From CAYMCO01 sp964388955 (GTDB taxonomy: Bacteria; Chloroflexota; Anaerolineae; Anaerolineales; E44-bin32): a stretch of 64,000 nucleotides of DNA. Below are positions 16,254 to 23,829 of this stretch, piece by piece. Under the pieces are notes generated by a model, which was not told the origin of the DNA, made no database searches, and saw only the letters and a program-made list of their open reading frames with translations. The position numbers and the translations under genes are program-made. Each line of letters begins with the position of its first letter. Positions within the stretch are counted from its first letter, which is position 1. Location of the stretch: contig CAYMCO010000016.1 of assembly GCA_964388955.1 (NCBI GenBank), positions 44,770 to 108,769 on the forward strand, written 5' to 3'.

Positions 16254-17474
16254 CTAGGGTGTGGAGGAGGGCGGCGCCGGGGTGTTGGTGGAGACGGGCG
16301 TCGGCGTCGCCAGCAGGTCGGCGAGCATCCACCCCAGCCACTGCTCCCCCTCGTTCTCGAACAGTACCATCCACCAGGTATCCCCCTCCACCAGCTGGGG
16401 CCCGCCCACAATCTGCAGCGGGTCGCCCTCGTTCCGATATCCGACCACCGCGGCGGAGGTCGAGGGGAGTTGGCGCACGACGGCGCCTTCGCCGCCTGTG
16501 TTGTACACCACCGCCGGTAATGGGAATTCGGAGGTCGTGGCTGTGGGGGTGGACGTGGGACGGGGCGAGGGGCGGGCAGTGGAGGTGACGGTCGAAGTGG
16601 GGGCAGGGGTGGATGTCCGGCTCGGGGTGGCGCTGGGCTTAGGAGTGGGCGTGCTTGTGGAGGGCGGAGCGGCAGCGGGCAAGTTGGGGATCAGCGCTCC
16701 GCCCAAGCTGATCGCAGCGGGCGCCACCACGGCGGCGCAGAGCAGCATGGCGATCAGGAAATTCCGGCCCGCCAGTGCGCGCGGCCGCACGCCGAGGATG
16801 AGCAGGGCGAATATGCTCATCGCCACCCCCCACGAAAGGTGGAGGCCAAAGACCAACGATGCGCCTCGCCAGATCCCCGGCTGGTGATGGGCGAGGCCAA
16901 AGACCGCTGCTGCACCGGGCAGCAGGAGCTCATAGGCCAGCGCAGCAGCGGCGGCGGTGCGCGTGGCCCGGGCCTCTTTTACCAGGCCCAGTGTCAAGAA
17001 GAAGGACCCTGACAGCAGCAGGGCGAGATCAAAGGGGTTGGGGGCGGAATGTTCGACGGCCAACGCGCTGTGGATCGATCCCGGTGGGACCGCCAGCGCC
17101 CCGGCCAGCCCAGCGGTGATACCCGCCAGCGCCGCTGCCACGCCAAAGCCCAAGAGCAGACGGAGGAAATAGCGCCCGGAGCCGAACAGCGCCCCCAGGC
17201 CCAGGCCGGTCAGCGGCAGAATTGGGGGTGCGATCAGGGCGCCCCCCACCAGCAGCGCGCGCTGGTCGGATCGCAGGGCAAGTCCGAAGAGCAGACCGGC
17301 CAGAATCGAGCGCAGAAAAAGGTCCACCGTGGGGGAGGCTTGGCGGGCGAGATCTTTGAGGAACGCCTGGTGCTCCCGATCGCGTAACTTGCCCAACATT
17401 CGGCGGGAACGCCTGCGTCGGGCGGCGCTCGACTTCTCTCGTCCGGCGAGTTCCTGGTGAGGTATCTCCTTCAT
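16254..17474 (-). CDS. DUF389-like membrane protein with C-terminal SH3-like domain
   Basis: 406 residues from the ATG at 17474, which overlaps the stop of the upstream HAD gene (ATGA). Residues 1-45 are basic; about 50-270 hold eight hydrophobic segments including 'ALLVGGALIAPPILPLTGLGLG', the DUF389 hallmark; about 275-330 form a Thr/Pro/Ser-rich linker; and about 335-400 look like a bacterial SH3 domain (VVYNTGGEGAVVRQLPS, WWMVLFENEGEQWLGWM). The SH3 unit ends in another Thr/Pro run. I infer that the SH3 domain is outside the cell and could bind the wall or surface layer. DUF389 function is unknown. Confidence 0.8.
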   Translation of the reverse strand: MKEIPHQELAGREKSSAARRRRSRRMLGKLRDREHQAFLKDLARQASPTVDLFLRSILAGLLFGLALRSDQRALLVGGALIAPPILPLTGLGLGALFGSGRYFLRLLLGFGVAAALAGITAGLAGALAVPPGSIHSALAVEHSAPNPFDLALLLSGSFFLTLGLVKEARATRTAAAAALAYELLLPGAAAVFGLAHHQPGIWRGASLVFGLHLSWGVAMSIFALLILGVRPRALAGRNFLIAMLLCAAVVAPAAISLGGALIPNLPAAAPPSTSTPTPKPSATPSRTSTPAPTSTVTSTARPSPRPTSTPTATTSEFPLPAVVYNTGGEGAVVRQLPSTSAAVVGYRNEGDPLQIVGGPQLVEGDTWWMVLFENEGEQWLGWMLADLLATPTPVSTNTPAPPSSTP

Positions 17475-17941
17475 CGTCTCAATGTCGCCACCATACGAAG
17501 GGGGTGGTCCAGCAGCTCCAGTGCGGTCAGGATGTCCGGCACAATGAGATCGGAGGCGAGCAGGGTCTCGGAGGCAAGCCCTTCTCGGGAGAGCAAACAT
17601 ATGCCGATCGCGGCGGAGTCGAGCATGCCCCGATCGTTCGCCCCTTGGCCGATGGCGATCACATGTCCAGGTCCCAATTCTGCAAGATAGCTGGCCTTGG
17701 ATTGCTGCTCGTTTCCCGGTGGGATGCGGACGGCCTGCAGACCCAGACGGCCATCGATCCCGGCTTGGGCGCCATGGGTGTCCGCAGTCAGCAGGTGGAC
17801 CTCCAGCCGGTCCTGCAGCGCCAGCAATGCCTTGCGCACCCCTGGGATCAGGCGGCCATCGACGGCCAGGGTGCCGTTCACGTCGCAAACCAGGTGTTCG
17901 AGCTGCAGCGTGCCGCGGCCCGGGATGTTGAGTTCGATCAT
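17471..17941 (-). CDS. HAD-superfamily hydrolase related to soluble P-type ATPase domains
   Basis: 156 residues from the ATG at 17941. It matches the small 'soluble P-type ATPase-like phosphatase' group: the nucleophile motif is 'CDVNGTLAVDG' (Asp-x-Asn-Gly-Thr, where most HAD enzymes have Asp-x-Asp-Gly-Thr), the Thr motif is 'VHLLTADTHG', and the metal-binding motif 'IGQGANDRGML' replaces Gly-Asp/Asn-Asp. There is no cap domain. Substrate unknown. It is coupled to the DUF389 gene by a four-base overlap, suggesting that the two products work together. Confidence 0.8.
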   Translation of the reverse strand: MIELNIPGRGTLQLEHLVCDVNGTLAVDGRLIPGVRKALLALQDRLEVHLLTADTHGAQAGIDGRLGLQAVRIPPGNEQQSKASYLAELGPGHVIAIGQGANDRGMLDSAAIGICLLSREGLASETLLASDLIVPDILTALELLDHPLRMVATLRR

Positions 17942-18104
17942 GACGAGCACCAATCCGCCACCGGGTGCTGGAACTGAAACGGTATCTAGCGGGGCAACGG
18001 CGCGATTATAGCACCGGGCTGAAGCCGGGACAAAGAAGAGCGAGGAAGGACCGCGGGTCCTCCTTGTTCCCCCGTGGAGATGTCGCTGGATTCCTTCTGA
18101 TGTC

Positions 18105-18133
18105 TTGTTTGGGGACTTGCGCTGGGCTATAAT
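18105..18133 (+). promoter_or_regulatory. Promoter of tRNA-Val
   Basis: TTGTTT (18105-18110), a 17-base spacer and a perfect TATAAT (18128-18133). Transcription would start near 18140, a few bases before the tRNA 5' end at 18144. Confidence 0.65.
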
Positions 18134-18143
18134 GCCCCCATCA

Positions 18144-18217
18144 GGGCGCGTAGCTCAGTCGGTCAGAGCGCACGGTTCACATCCGTGAGGTCGATGGTTC
18201 GAGTCCATTCGCGCCCA
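18144..18217 (+). tRNA. tRNA-Val (anticodon CAC)
   Basis: A full cloverleaf can be drawn. Acceptor GGGCGCG pairs with CGCGCCC (18210-18216) with discriminator A at 18217. The D arm is GCTC/GAGC, the anticodon stem CACGG/CCGTG encloses loop TTCACAT with anticodon CAC at 18178-18180, and the T arm has loop TTCGAGT. The anticodon reads GUG valine codons. The 3' CCA is not fully encoded (CCT follows). Confidence 0.95.
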
Positions 18218-18771
18218 CCTCTATACACGCGGCTGAGCTCTTGACGGAGTTCAACGTCCTCTGCATTGGATCCTCCCATGGGCGCCAGCATACGCAGCAG
18301 GGCCTCTCATCAGATAGCGCCTCATTGGCGTCCCCCTTCGCCCCGCCTGAACCCGGAATCGCATCCGATCAACCCGCATATCCCCTGTAGCGGAGATGGT
18401 GATTCTCTTGCCTTGGACTATGCACCTCATGCCTGTGGCCCCGTTGAAGGGTGCCGTCCCAGCCCCGCCTTAAGCTTGCCATAAGCCAGCCATAATCCGC
18501 ACGTAAAGACTTCGGCCGCCAAAAGAAGGTTCCATTAACGTGTACAGGGCGGAGTGCTTGATGCCGGGCAATATGGCCGGAAAGCTGTCACGCCTGCCGC
18601 TGAGTTGCGAAGTTGCGGTCCACCGGCTCCGCGGGGCTGTTGGCGCCCAAGGTCGGGGCCGCGATCTGAGACCAGCGGGAGGCGAGCGCGAGGAGATTCG
18701 AGGCAGCCTGCTCTGCAGAGTGGTGCAGGCGGCACGGCCGATCTCCTGATGAAGGACGGCACTCCGATCTT
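18218..18771. other. Intergenic region between tRNA-Val and the respiratory operon
   Basis: About 550 nt without a gene I can support. The short ORFs on both strands have no ribosome binding site and no recognisable product. The region must contain the promoter of the cox operon, but I see no hexamer pair good enough to call. A partial direct repeat (GCCATAAGCCAGCCATAATC) lies at about 18478-18497. Confidence 0.4.
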
Positions 18772-19749
18772 GTGCCGCTGTGGTTGTTCCAACCCAATCG
18801 TATAGGCGGGGAGATGCCACCCTCAAATCCGTTCAACCCGGTCTCGCCCCAAGCGCAGTCCATCAGCGAGATCTTCATCCTCACTCTGGTGATCGCAGGC
18901 GCGGTCCTGCTCTTGGTGCTGGGGCTGGTGCTCTTTGCCGCCATCCGTTTCAGGAGGCGCTCGGAGACGGGCGACCCCGAGCAGGTCTTCGGCGATCGTA
19001 GGCTGGAGACCGCCTGGACGGTGGCTCCCGGGCTGCTTCTGCTCGGCCTCTTTATCCTTACGCTCATCGTCATGCATAACGCCGACCCCTCCGCCGCTTC
19101 CGGCGGACAGCCGGATCTGGTGATCATCGCTCACCAATGGTGGTGGGAGGTGCGCTATCCAAAGAGCGGGGTGGTGACGGCCAACGAGATCCACATCCCG
19201 GTGGGCCGGAAATTGCTGACCCGAATTGAATCGGCGGATGTCATCCATGACTTCTGGGTCCCGCAGCTCGGGCGCAAGATGGACGCGGTGCCAGGGCATC
19301 CGAATTTCATGTGGATCGAGGCTGTGCAGCAGGGCACATTGCTCGGGACCTGTGCGGAGTACTGCGGCGCCCAGCATGCCTGGATGCGTATTCGGGTGAT
19401 CGTTCAGAGCCAGACCGACTTCGCAGCATGGGAGCAGGTGCAGGCTGTGGTGCCGGAAACGCCGACCAGCGGAAAGGCGGGTGAAGGGGCGAAGGCTTTC
19501 TTGGAGGGCGCCTGTGTCGCCTGCCACACGATCGCAGGGACGAATGCGCAAGCGGACATTGGTCCGAATCTGACGCACGTATCGACCCGGGAGACGCTGG
19601 GGGCCGGCGTGCTGGAAAACAACCCGGCCAATCTCGCGGCATGGATCGGAGATCCGCAGGCCTTCAAGCCGGGCAACCTGATGCCGGTGCTGCACCTACC
19701 TGAGAACCAGATCGAAGCCATCGTCGCCTACCTGGAGGCGCTTCAATGA
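18772..19749 (+). CDS. coxB: Cytochrome c oxidase subunit II fused to cytochrome c (caa3 type)
   Basis: 325 residues from the GTG at 18772; an ATG at 18814 is an alternative and would remove 14 residues. Two membrane helices (about 30-60 and 78-100) are followed by the periplasmic cupredoxin domain with 'HQWWWEVRYP', the His of 'DVIHDFWVP' and the CuA loop 'GTCAEYCGAQHAWM', which keeps both Cys, the His and the Met. The C terminus carries one c-type haem site (Cys-Val-Ala-Cys-His) with a later Met. Electrons enter here from a cytochrome c. Its stop overlaps the coxA start by four bases (ATGA). Confidence 0.95.
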   Translation: MPLWLFQPNRIGGEMPPSNPFNPVSPQAQSISEIFILTLVIAGAVLLLVLGLVLFAAIRFRRRSETGDPEQVFGDRRLETAWTVAPGLLLLGLFILTLIVMHNADPSAASGGQPDLVIIAHQWWWEVRYPKSGVVTANEIHIPVGRKLLTRIESADVIHDFWVPQLGRKMDAVPGHPNFMWIEAVQQGTLLGTCAEYCGAQHAWMRIRVIVQSQTDFAAWEQVQAVVPETPTSGKAGEGAKAFLEGACVACHTIAGTNAQADIGPNLTHVSTRETLGAGVLENNPANLAAWIGDPQAFKPGNLMPVLHLPENQIEAIVAYLEALQ

Positions 19750-21443
19750 GCGAAGTCCCCGCCGCGTCTGAGCTGCCACAACCCCTTCCCAACATATTTG
19801 AGCCGCACGGATTGCTCGCCTGGGTCGCTTCTGTCGATCACAAGCAGATCGGCATCATGTATCTGCTGGCCAGCCTGCTCTTCTTCCTCGTCGGGGGCAC
19901 GGAAGCGCTGCTCATGCGAATTCAGTTGGCTCGGCCTGAGAACACCTTTCTCTCCCCGCAGACCTACAATGAAATCTTCACCATGCACGGCACAACCATG
20001 ATCTTTCTGGTTGTGGTGCCCGTCCTGCTCGGCTTCGCTACGTATCTCGTGCCCTTGATGATCGGGGGTCGGGATATGGCCTATCCGCGGTTGAACGCGC
20101 TCAGCTTCTGGGTGTTTCTCTTCGGCGGGCTCTTGCTGTATTTCAGCTTCATTGGCGGGGGAGGCCCTGCAGCAGGAGGCGCTGGCGGGGCGGGATCTGG
20201 CGCCCCTGCGGCGGGATGGTTCGCCTATGCGCCGCTTACCGAGCAGCCCTATTCACTGAGTCACGGGCAGGATTACTGGGCTCTTGGACTATTGGGCCTT
20301 GGAGTGGGCACCTTGGCGGCTGGCATCAACTTCATCGCCACCATCCTCACCCAACGCGCGCAGGGCATGAAACTCAGCCGGGTCCCGCTTTTCGTCTGGA
20401 TGGTCCTGGTCAACGCCTTCATCATATTGTTCGCGATGCCCCCGCTGAACGCTTCGCTGGTGATGCTGCTGGCCGATCGCCTCTTGAACGCGAATTTCTT
20501 CATGCCCGCTGCCGGCGGTTCGGCGATCCTATGGCAGCAGTACTTCTGGGCGTTCGGACACCCAGAGGTCTATATCATGATCCTGCCGGCATGGGGCATG
20601 ATCTCCGAGATCATCCCCGTCTTTTCCCGGAAGCCGATATTCGGCTACGAATTTGTCGCCGGTTCGTCGGTTGCCATCGGGGTGTTGTCTTTCGCGGTCT
20701 ATGCGCACCATATGTTCGCCGTGGGTTTGGGGCACCCATTCAACGCCATGTTTTCGGCGGCCAGCATGCTGATCGCCGTGCCGACGGGCATCAAGATATT
20801 CAACTGGATCGCCACCATGTGGGGAGGCCGGATCCGGTTTACGACCTCCATGTTGTTCGCCACCTCCTTCCTGGTCCTGTTCACCATCGGCGGGATCAGC
20901 GGCGTGGCGTTCGCCGTTGTGCCCATCGACTGGCAGGTGACCGATACCTACTTTGTCGTGGCCCACTTCCACTACGTGCTCTTCGGCGGGACGATGTTTG
21001 GGCTCTTTGCTGGCGCCTATTATTGGTTCCCCAAGATCACCGGCCGGATGCTCTCCGAGAAGTGGGGGAAGCTGCATTTCTGGCTGACGCTGATCGGTTT
21101 CAACGTGACTTTCTTCGTCATGTTTATCTTGGGAAGCGTAGGAATGACGCGCCGCACATACACCTATCCGGCATATCCGGCCTGGGGGACAATGAACATG
21201 ATTTCGACCATCGGTGCCTTCGTTCTCGCGCTCTCGGTTGCAGTGTTTCTGGTTAACATCCTCTTCAGCCTGCGCAAGGGCCGGCGGGCGGGGGACAATC
21301 CGTGGCAAGCTTGGACCCTGGAATGGGCGACGACTTCTCCCCCGCCCGTGCACGATTTCGACGCTCTGCCACCCATCAGAAGCCGCAGGCCGCTATGGGA
21401 TTTGCAGCACCCGGAGAATCCCGATTGGAGGCGCGGGGAATGA
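19746..21443 (+). CDS. coxA: Cytochrome c oxidase subunit I
   Basis: 565 residues with 12 membrane segments. It carries haem a and the haem a3-CuB site. Seen are the first haem His in 'TMHGTTMIF', the CuB and Tyr motif 'GHPEVYIMILP' with the E of the proton channel, 'YAHHMFAVG', the K-channel Lys in 'PTGIKIFNW' and 'VAHFHYVLFGG' with both remaining haem His. This is an A-type oxidase. A Gly/Ala-rich insertion near residues 138-155 lies between membrane segments and is longer than usual. Coupled to coxB by ATGA. Confidence 0.96.
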   Translation: MSEVPAASELPQPLPNIFEPHGLLAWVASVDHKQIGIMYLLASLLFFLVGGTEALLMRIQLARPENTFLSPQTYNEIFTMHGTTMIFLVVVPVLLGFATYLVPLMIGGRDMAYPRLNALSFWVFLFGGLLLYFSFIGGGGPAAGGAGGAGSGAPAAGWFAYAPLTEQPYSLSHGQDYWALGLLGLGVGTLAAGINFIATILTQRAQGMKLSRVPLFVWMVLVNAFIILFAMPPLNASLVMLLADRLLNANFFMPAAGGSAILWQQYFWAFGHPEVYIMILPAWGMISEIIPVFSRKPIFGYEFVAGSSVAIGVLSFAVYAHHMFAVGLGHPFNAMFSAASMLIAVPTGIKIFNWIATMWGGRIRFTTSMLFATSFLVLFTIGGISGVAFAVVPIDWQVTDTYFVVAHFHYVLFGGTMFGLFAGAYYWFPKITGRMLSEKWGKLHFWLTLIGFNVTFFVMFILGSVGMTRRTYTYPAYPAWGTMNMISTIGAFVLALSVAVFLVNILFSLRKGRRAGDNPWQAWTLEWATTSPPPVHDFDALPPIRSRRPLWDLQHPENPDWRRGE

Positions 21444-21525
21444 CGCGCGGCGATGCCTACCTCGCGCCGGTGAGCAGATGTGCACGGCCGCAGGCGGCCA
21501 GGTCGCAATGGAGGGGCGTAAGGTG

Positions 21526-22083
21526 ATGGATAAGAATAGGCTGGGTATGGTCCTATTTATCCTCTCTGAAGCGATCTTTTTCATGCTCCTGATCCTGGCC
21601 TACGCCTATTTTCGGACCACACCGATTGAGGGCCCAACTGCCGCTTCCAGCTTGGACCCCATTCGAACGGGCATCTTCTCGCTGTTCCTGCTTTCCAGCA
21701 GCGCGACAGTGTGGTTCGCCGGCCGGAGCTTGGCCGCAGGGAAGCGACGGCGTTTCATTGGCTGGATGGCGATCACCATCCTGTTCGGATTGACTTTCCT
21801 TGCAGGACAGGGGTTGGAATGGAGGCACCTGCTCGGCCAAGGCACATCCATCAGTGTCAACCTCTTCAGCACAACTTTCTTCACACTCACCGGATTTCAT
21901 GGCCTTCATGTCATCGTCGGTCTGGCCGCCCTTTCAGTTCCTTTGGGCATGACGATCTTCAGCAGCGACAAACCCGCGTCTGCGGCCTCAATAGACACTC
22001 TCTCGCTGTATTGGCATTTCGTTGATGGGGTCTGGATTGTAATCTTTTCCGTCGTATACATCACCCTCCTTTTGCATCCATGA
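21526..22083 (+). CDS. coxC: Cytochrome c oxidase subunit III
   Basis: About 185 residues from the ATG at 21526 with a GGAGG about 11 bases upstream; an in-frame ATG at 21508 is an alternative. Five membrane segments, which is the short bacterial form of subunit III. Typical motifs are 'FILSEAIFFMLLILAYAYF' near the N terminus, 'GQGLEWRHLL' in the middle, 'TFFTLTGFHGLHVIVGL' with paired His, and 'SLYWHFVDGVWIVIFSVVYI' at the C terminus. About 80 nt separate it from coxA. Its stop overlaps ctaG by four bases. Confidence 0.93.
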   Translation: MDKNRLGMVLFILSEAIFFMLLILAYAYFRTTPIEGPTAASSLDPIRTGIFSLFLLSSSATVWFAGRSLAAGKRRRFIGWMAITILFGLTFLAGQGLEWRHLLGQGTSISVNLFSTTFFTLTGFHGLHVIVGLAALSVPLGMTIFSSDKPASAASIDTLSLYWHFVDGVWIVIFSVVYITLLLHP

Positions 22084-22940
22084 GCGCTTGGGCACTGTTA
22101 ACCACGACCTGGAATTGGGATCCGTCGGTGCTGCTCGGGTCCGCAGCGCTCATCATCGCCTATTTCCTCCTGGTCACGGGAGAGGAATACAGGGGAAGAG
22201 CGCTGTACTTCATCTCCGGAGTGCTGGTCGTGGTCGTGGCGCTCGAATCGCCGCTCGATCAGCTGGGGGACGGATATCTCTTCAGCGCCCACATGCTGCA
22301 GCACCTGCTCCTGCTTCTGATCGCGCCGCCCCTTCTGCTGTTGGGTCTGCCAGGGACGTTCTGGGAAAGGCTGTTGAAGGATCCTCGGCTCGCACGGCTG
22401 GCGCGCTTCCTGGCTCGGCCAGCCCTCGCCTGGATTATCGGCATGGGGACGATATGGATTTGGCACGCCCCGCCCCTCTACAACGCCGCTCTGGCGGACG
22501 AACGCATCCACATCCTCGAGCACCTCATGTTTCTGGTGAGCGCGACGATATTCTGGTGGCCGGTCCTCAGCCCGAGCGCTGAGGTGCGGATGGCACCGCT
22601 GCAGGCCATCCCCTACTTATTCGGCGCGGCGGCCTCCAGTGCCGTCCTGGGCATCTTGCTGACCTTCACCCCGCCGGGGCTGTATCCGGAATACCTGCAT
22701 CCGGTTGATGAATTGGGGATTCTTCCCCTGCTGCGGGATCAATGGGGACTCACTCCCGGGACGGATCAACAGATCGGCGGGCTGTTGATGTGGGTGCCTG
22801 GAAGCGTGATCTACTTGTCCGGAATACTGCTGTCACTGGGACGCTGGTATCGCCAGGAAGGCGGAACCGTGCAAGTGGGAGGGATGGACGTGCAGGCCAG
22901 GCCCGGCTCAGCACAAATCGGGGGATCGGAGAATGGGTAG
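22080..22940 (+). CDS. ctaG: CtaG-family cytochrome c oxidase assembly protein (caa3 type)
   Basis: 286 residues with about seven membrane helices. The conserved His-rich core 'SAHMLQHLLLLLIAPPLLLLG' near residue 75, 'IWIWHAPPLYNAAL' near 125 and 'HILEHLMFLVSATIFWWPV' near 145 match the Bacillus CtaG/caa3_CtaG family, needed for formation of active caa3 oxidase and thought to deal with copper insertion. ATGA overlap with coxC. Confidence 0.9.
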   Translation: MSAWALLTTTWNWDPSVLLGSAALIIAYFLLVTGEEYRGRALYFISGVLVVVVALESPLDQLGDGYLFSAHMLQHLLLLLIAPPLLLLGLPGTFWERLLKDPRLARLARFLARPALAWIIGMGTIWIWHAPPLYNAALADERIHILEHLMFLVSATIFWWPVLSPSAEVRMAPLQAIPYLFGAAASSAVLGILLTFTPPGLYPEYLHPVDELGILPLLRDQWGLTPGTDQQIGGLLMWVPGSVIYLSGILLSLGRWYRQEGGTVQVGGMDVQARPGSAQIGGSENG

Positions 22941-23199
22941 CATGCAAGAGAACGCGGAAGTCTCGGCACCCGAGCAGAGCGTTCGGACTGCGGCAGGATC
23001 GACCTTGCCAGGCCCTGATTGGACACGGCTCCCGGCGGAGGACCTGCCGCAACCGACCTATTGGCCCGCTGTTCTGGCGCTCGGTATCATTCTCATGCTG
23101 TGGGGAATCGTGACCACTTTCGTCATATCGGCCGTGGGCTTCATCTTGTTCCTCATTGCCTTGGGCGGATGGATTGGAGAGCTGAGACGTGGGGCGTAG
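22933..23199 (+). CDS. Small membrane subunit, probably cytochrome c oxidase subunit IV-like
   Basis: 88 residues: a hydrophilic N-terminal half with 'LPQPTYWPAVLALGI' and two hydrophobic segments separated by 'VISAVG'. The Pro-x-Pro-x-Tyr-Trp-Pro-x-Leu pattern is common in the small subunits of actinobacterial and Chloroflexota oxidases. It overlaps the end of ctaG and the start of the Rieske gene, which places it in the complex by context. An internal ATG at 22942 is an alternative start. Confidence 0.7.
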   Translation: MGSMQENAEVSAPEQSVRTAAGSTLPGPDWTRLPAEDLPQPTYWPAVLALGIILMLWGIVTTFVISAVGFILFLIALGGWIGELRRGA

Positions 23200-23722
23200 C
23201 GTAGCGGACTATCCTCCCCCATCGGAGGGGGAAGACACCGTTTTCGGAGTGAGTCGGCGGGGGTTTATGGCGGGTCTAGGGGTTGTTCTGGGCGCCGCCA
23301 TGGCCGCGGCGGTGGGGATGCCGATCATCGGGGTGCTGATCGCGCCGCTGATCCAACACACACCAGAGGTGTGGCGCACCGTGGGGGCTGTGGATCAATT
23401 CTTCGTGGGCCAGACCGTTGCCGTGCAGTTTGAGGACCCATCCCCCCTCCCCTGGTCGGGGGTGACTGCCCGCACCGCCGCCTGGCTTCGCCGGGTCAGC
23501 GATCAGAAGTTCATCGCCTTCTCTGTGAACTGCACCCATCTGGGCTGTCCCGTCCGCTGGTTGGCCAGCGCCAACCTGTTCATGTGCCCCTGCCATGGTG
23601 GTGTCTACTACAACGACGGGACTGTGGCTGCAGGGCCGCCGCCAAAATCGCTGGTCCGATATCCGGTTCGGGTGAAGGACGGGCAGGTGCAGATCCAGAC
23701 CAGCCCGATCCCGATCACGTGA
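23189..23722 (+). CDS. Rieske iron-sulfur protein of the cytochrome bc complex
   Basis: 177 residues. An N-terminal 'SRRGFMAGLGVVLG' segment with twin Arg begins the single membrane anchor, consistent with Tat-dependent insertion. The [2Fe-2S] cluster motifs Cys-Thr-His-Leu-Gly-Cys (115-120) and Cys-Pro-Cys-His-Gly-Gly (133-138) are intact, giving two Cys and two His ligands plus the disulfide pair. The GTG start lies inside the previous gene (11-base overlap). It passes electrons from quinol to the c-type haems encoded downstream. Confidence 0.93.
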   Translation: MGRSVADYPPPSEGEDTVFGVSRRGFMAGLGVVLGAAMAAAVGMPIIGVLIAPLIQHTPEVWRTVGAVDQFFVGQTVAVQFEDPSPLPWSGVTARTAAWLRRVSDQKFIAFSVNCTHLGCPVRWLASANLFMCPCHGGVYYNDGTVAAGPPPKSLVRYPVRVKDGQVQIQTSPIPIT

Positions 23723-23770
23723 GGCAATAGAATGATCGTGAATCTCACCCAATGCACTTGGGCTCCGATC

Positions 23771-23810
23771 TGGGGGCCGCCCCCAACTGGAGTTGGGGCG
23801 CGCCGCGCCC
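23771..23810 (+). promoter_or_regulatory. Overlapping alternative hairpins before the cytochrome b gene
   Basis: Three stems can form but not all together: TGGGGG/CCCCCA (23771-23776 with 23780-23785), CCCCAACT/AGTTGGGG (23781-23788 with 23791-23798), and GGGCG/CGCCC (23796-23800 with 23806-23810). The middle stem excludes the other two. The ribosome binding site AGGAG follows at 23816. This looks like a site for mRNA processing or expression adjustment within the operon. Confidence 0.4.
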
Positions 23811-23829
23811 TGCAAAGGAGTGGGGATCA

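Noticed and set aside
15953..16411. Long minus-strand extension of the metal-binding lipoprotein
   Set aside because: The lipoprotein signal and ribosome binding site fix the start at 15952; the extension overlaps the DUF389 gene and is rich in Arg and Pro like a shadow frame.
18266..18484. 72-residue ORF after tRNA-Val
   Set aside because: No ribosome binding site, biased composition (Pro, His, Ser) and no recognisable motif.
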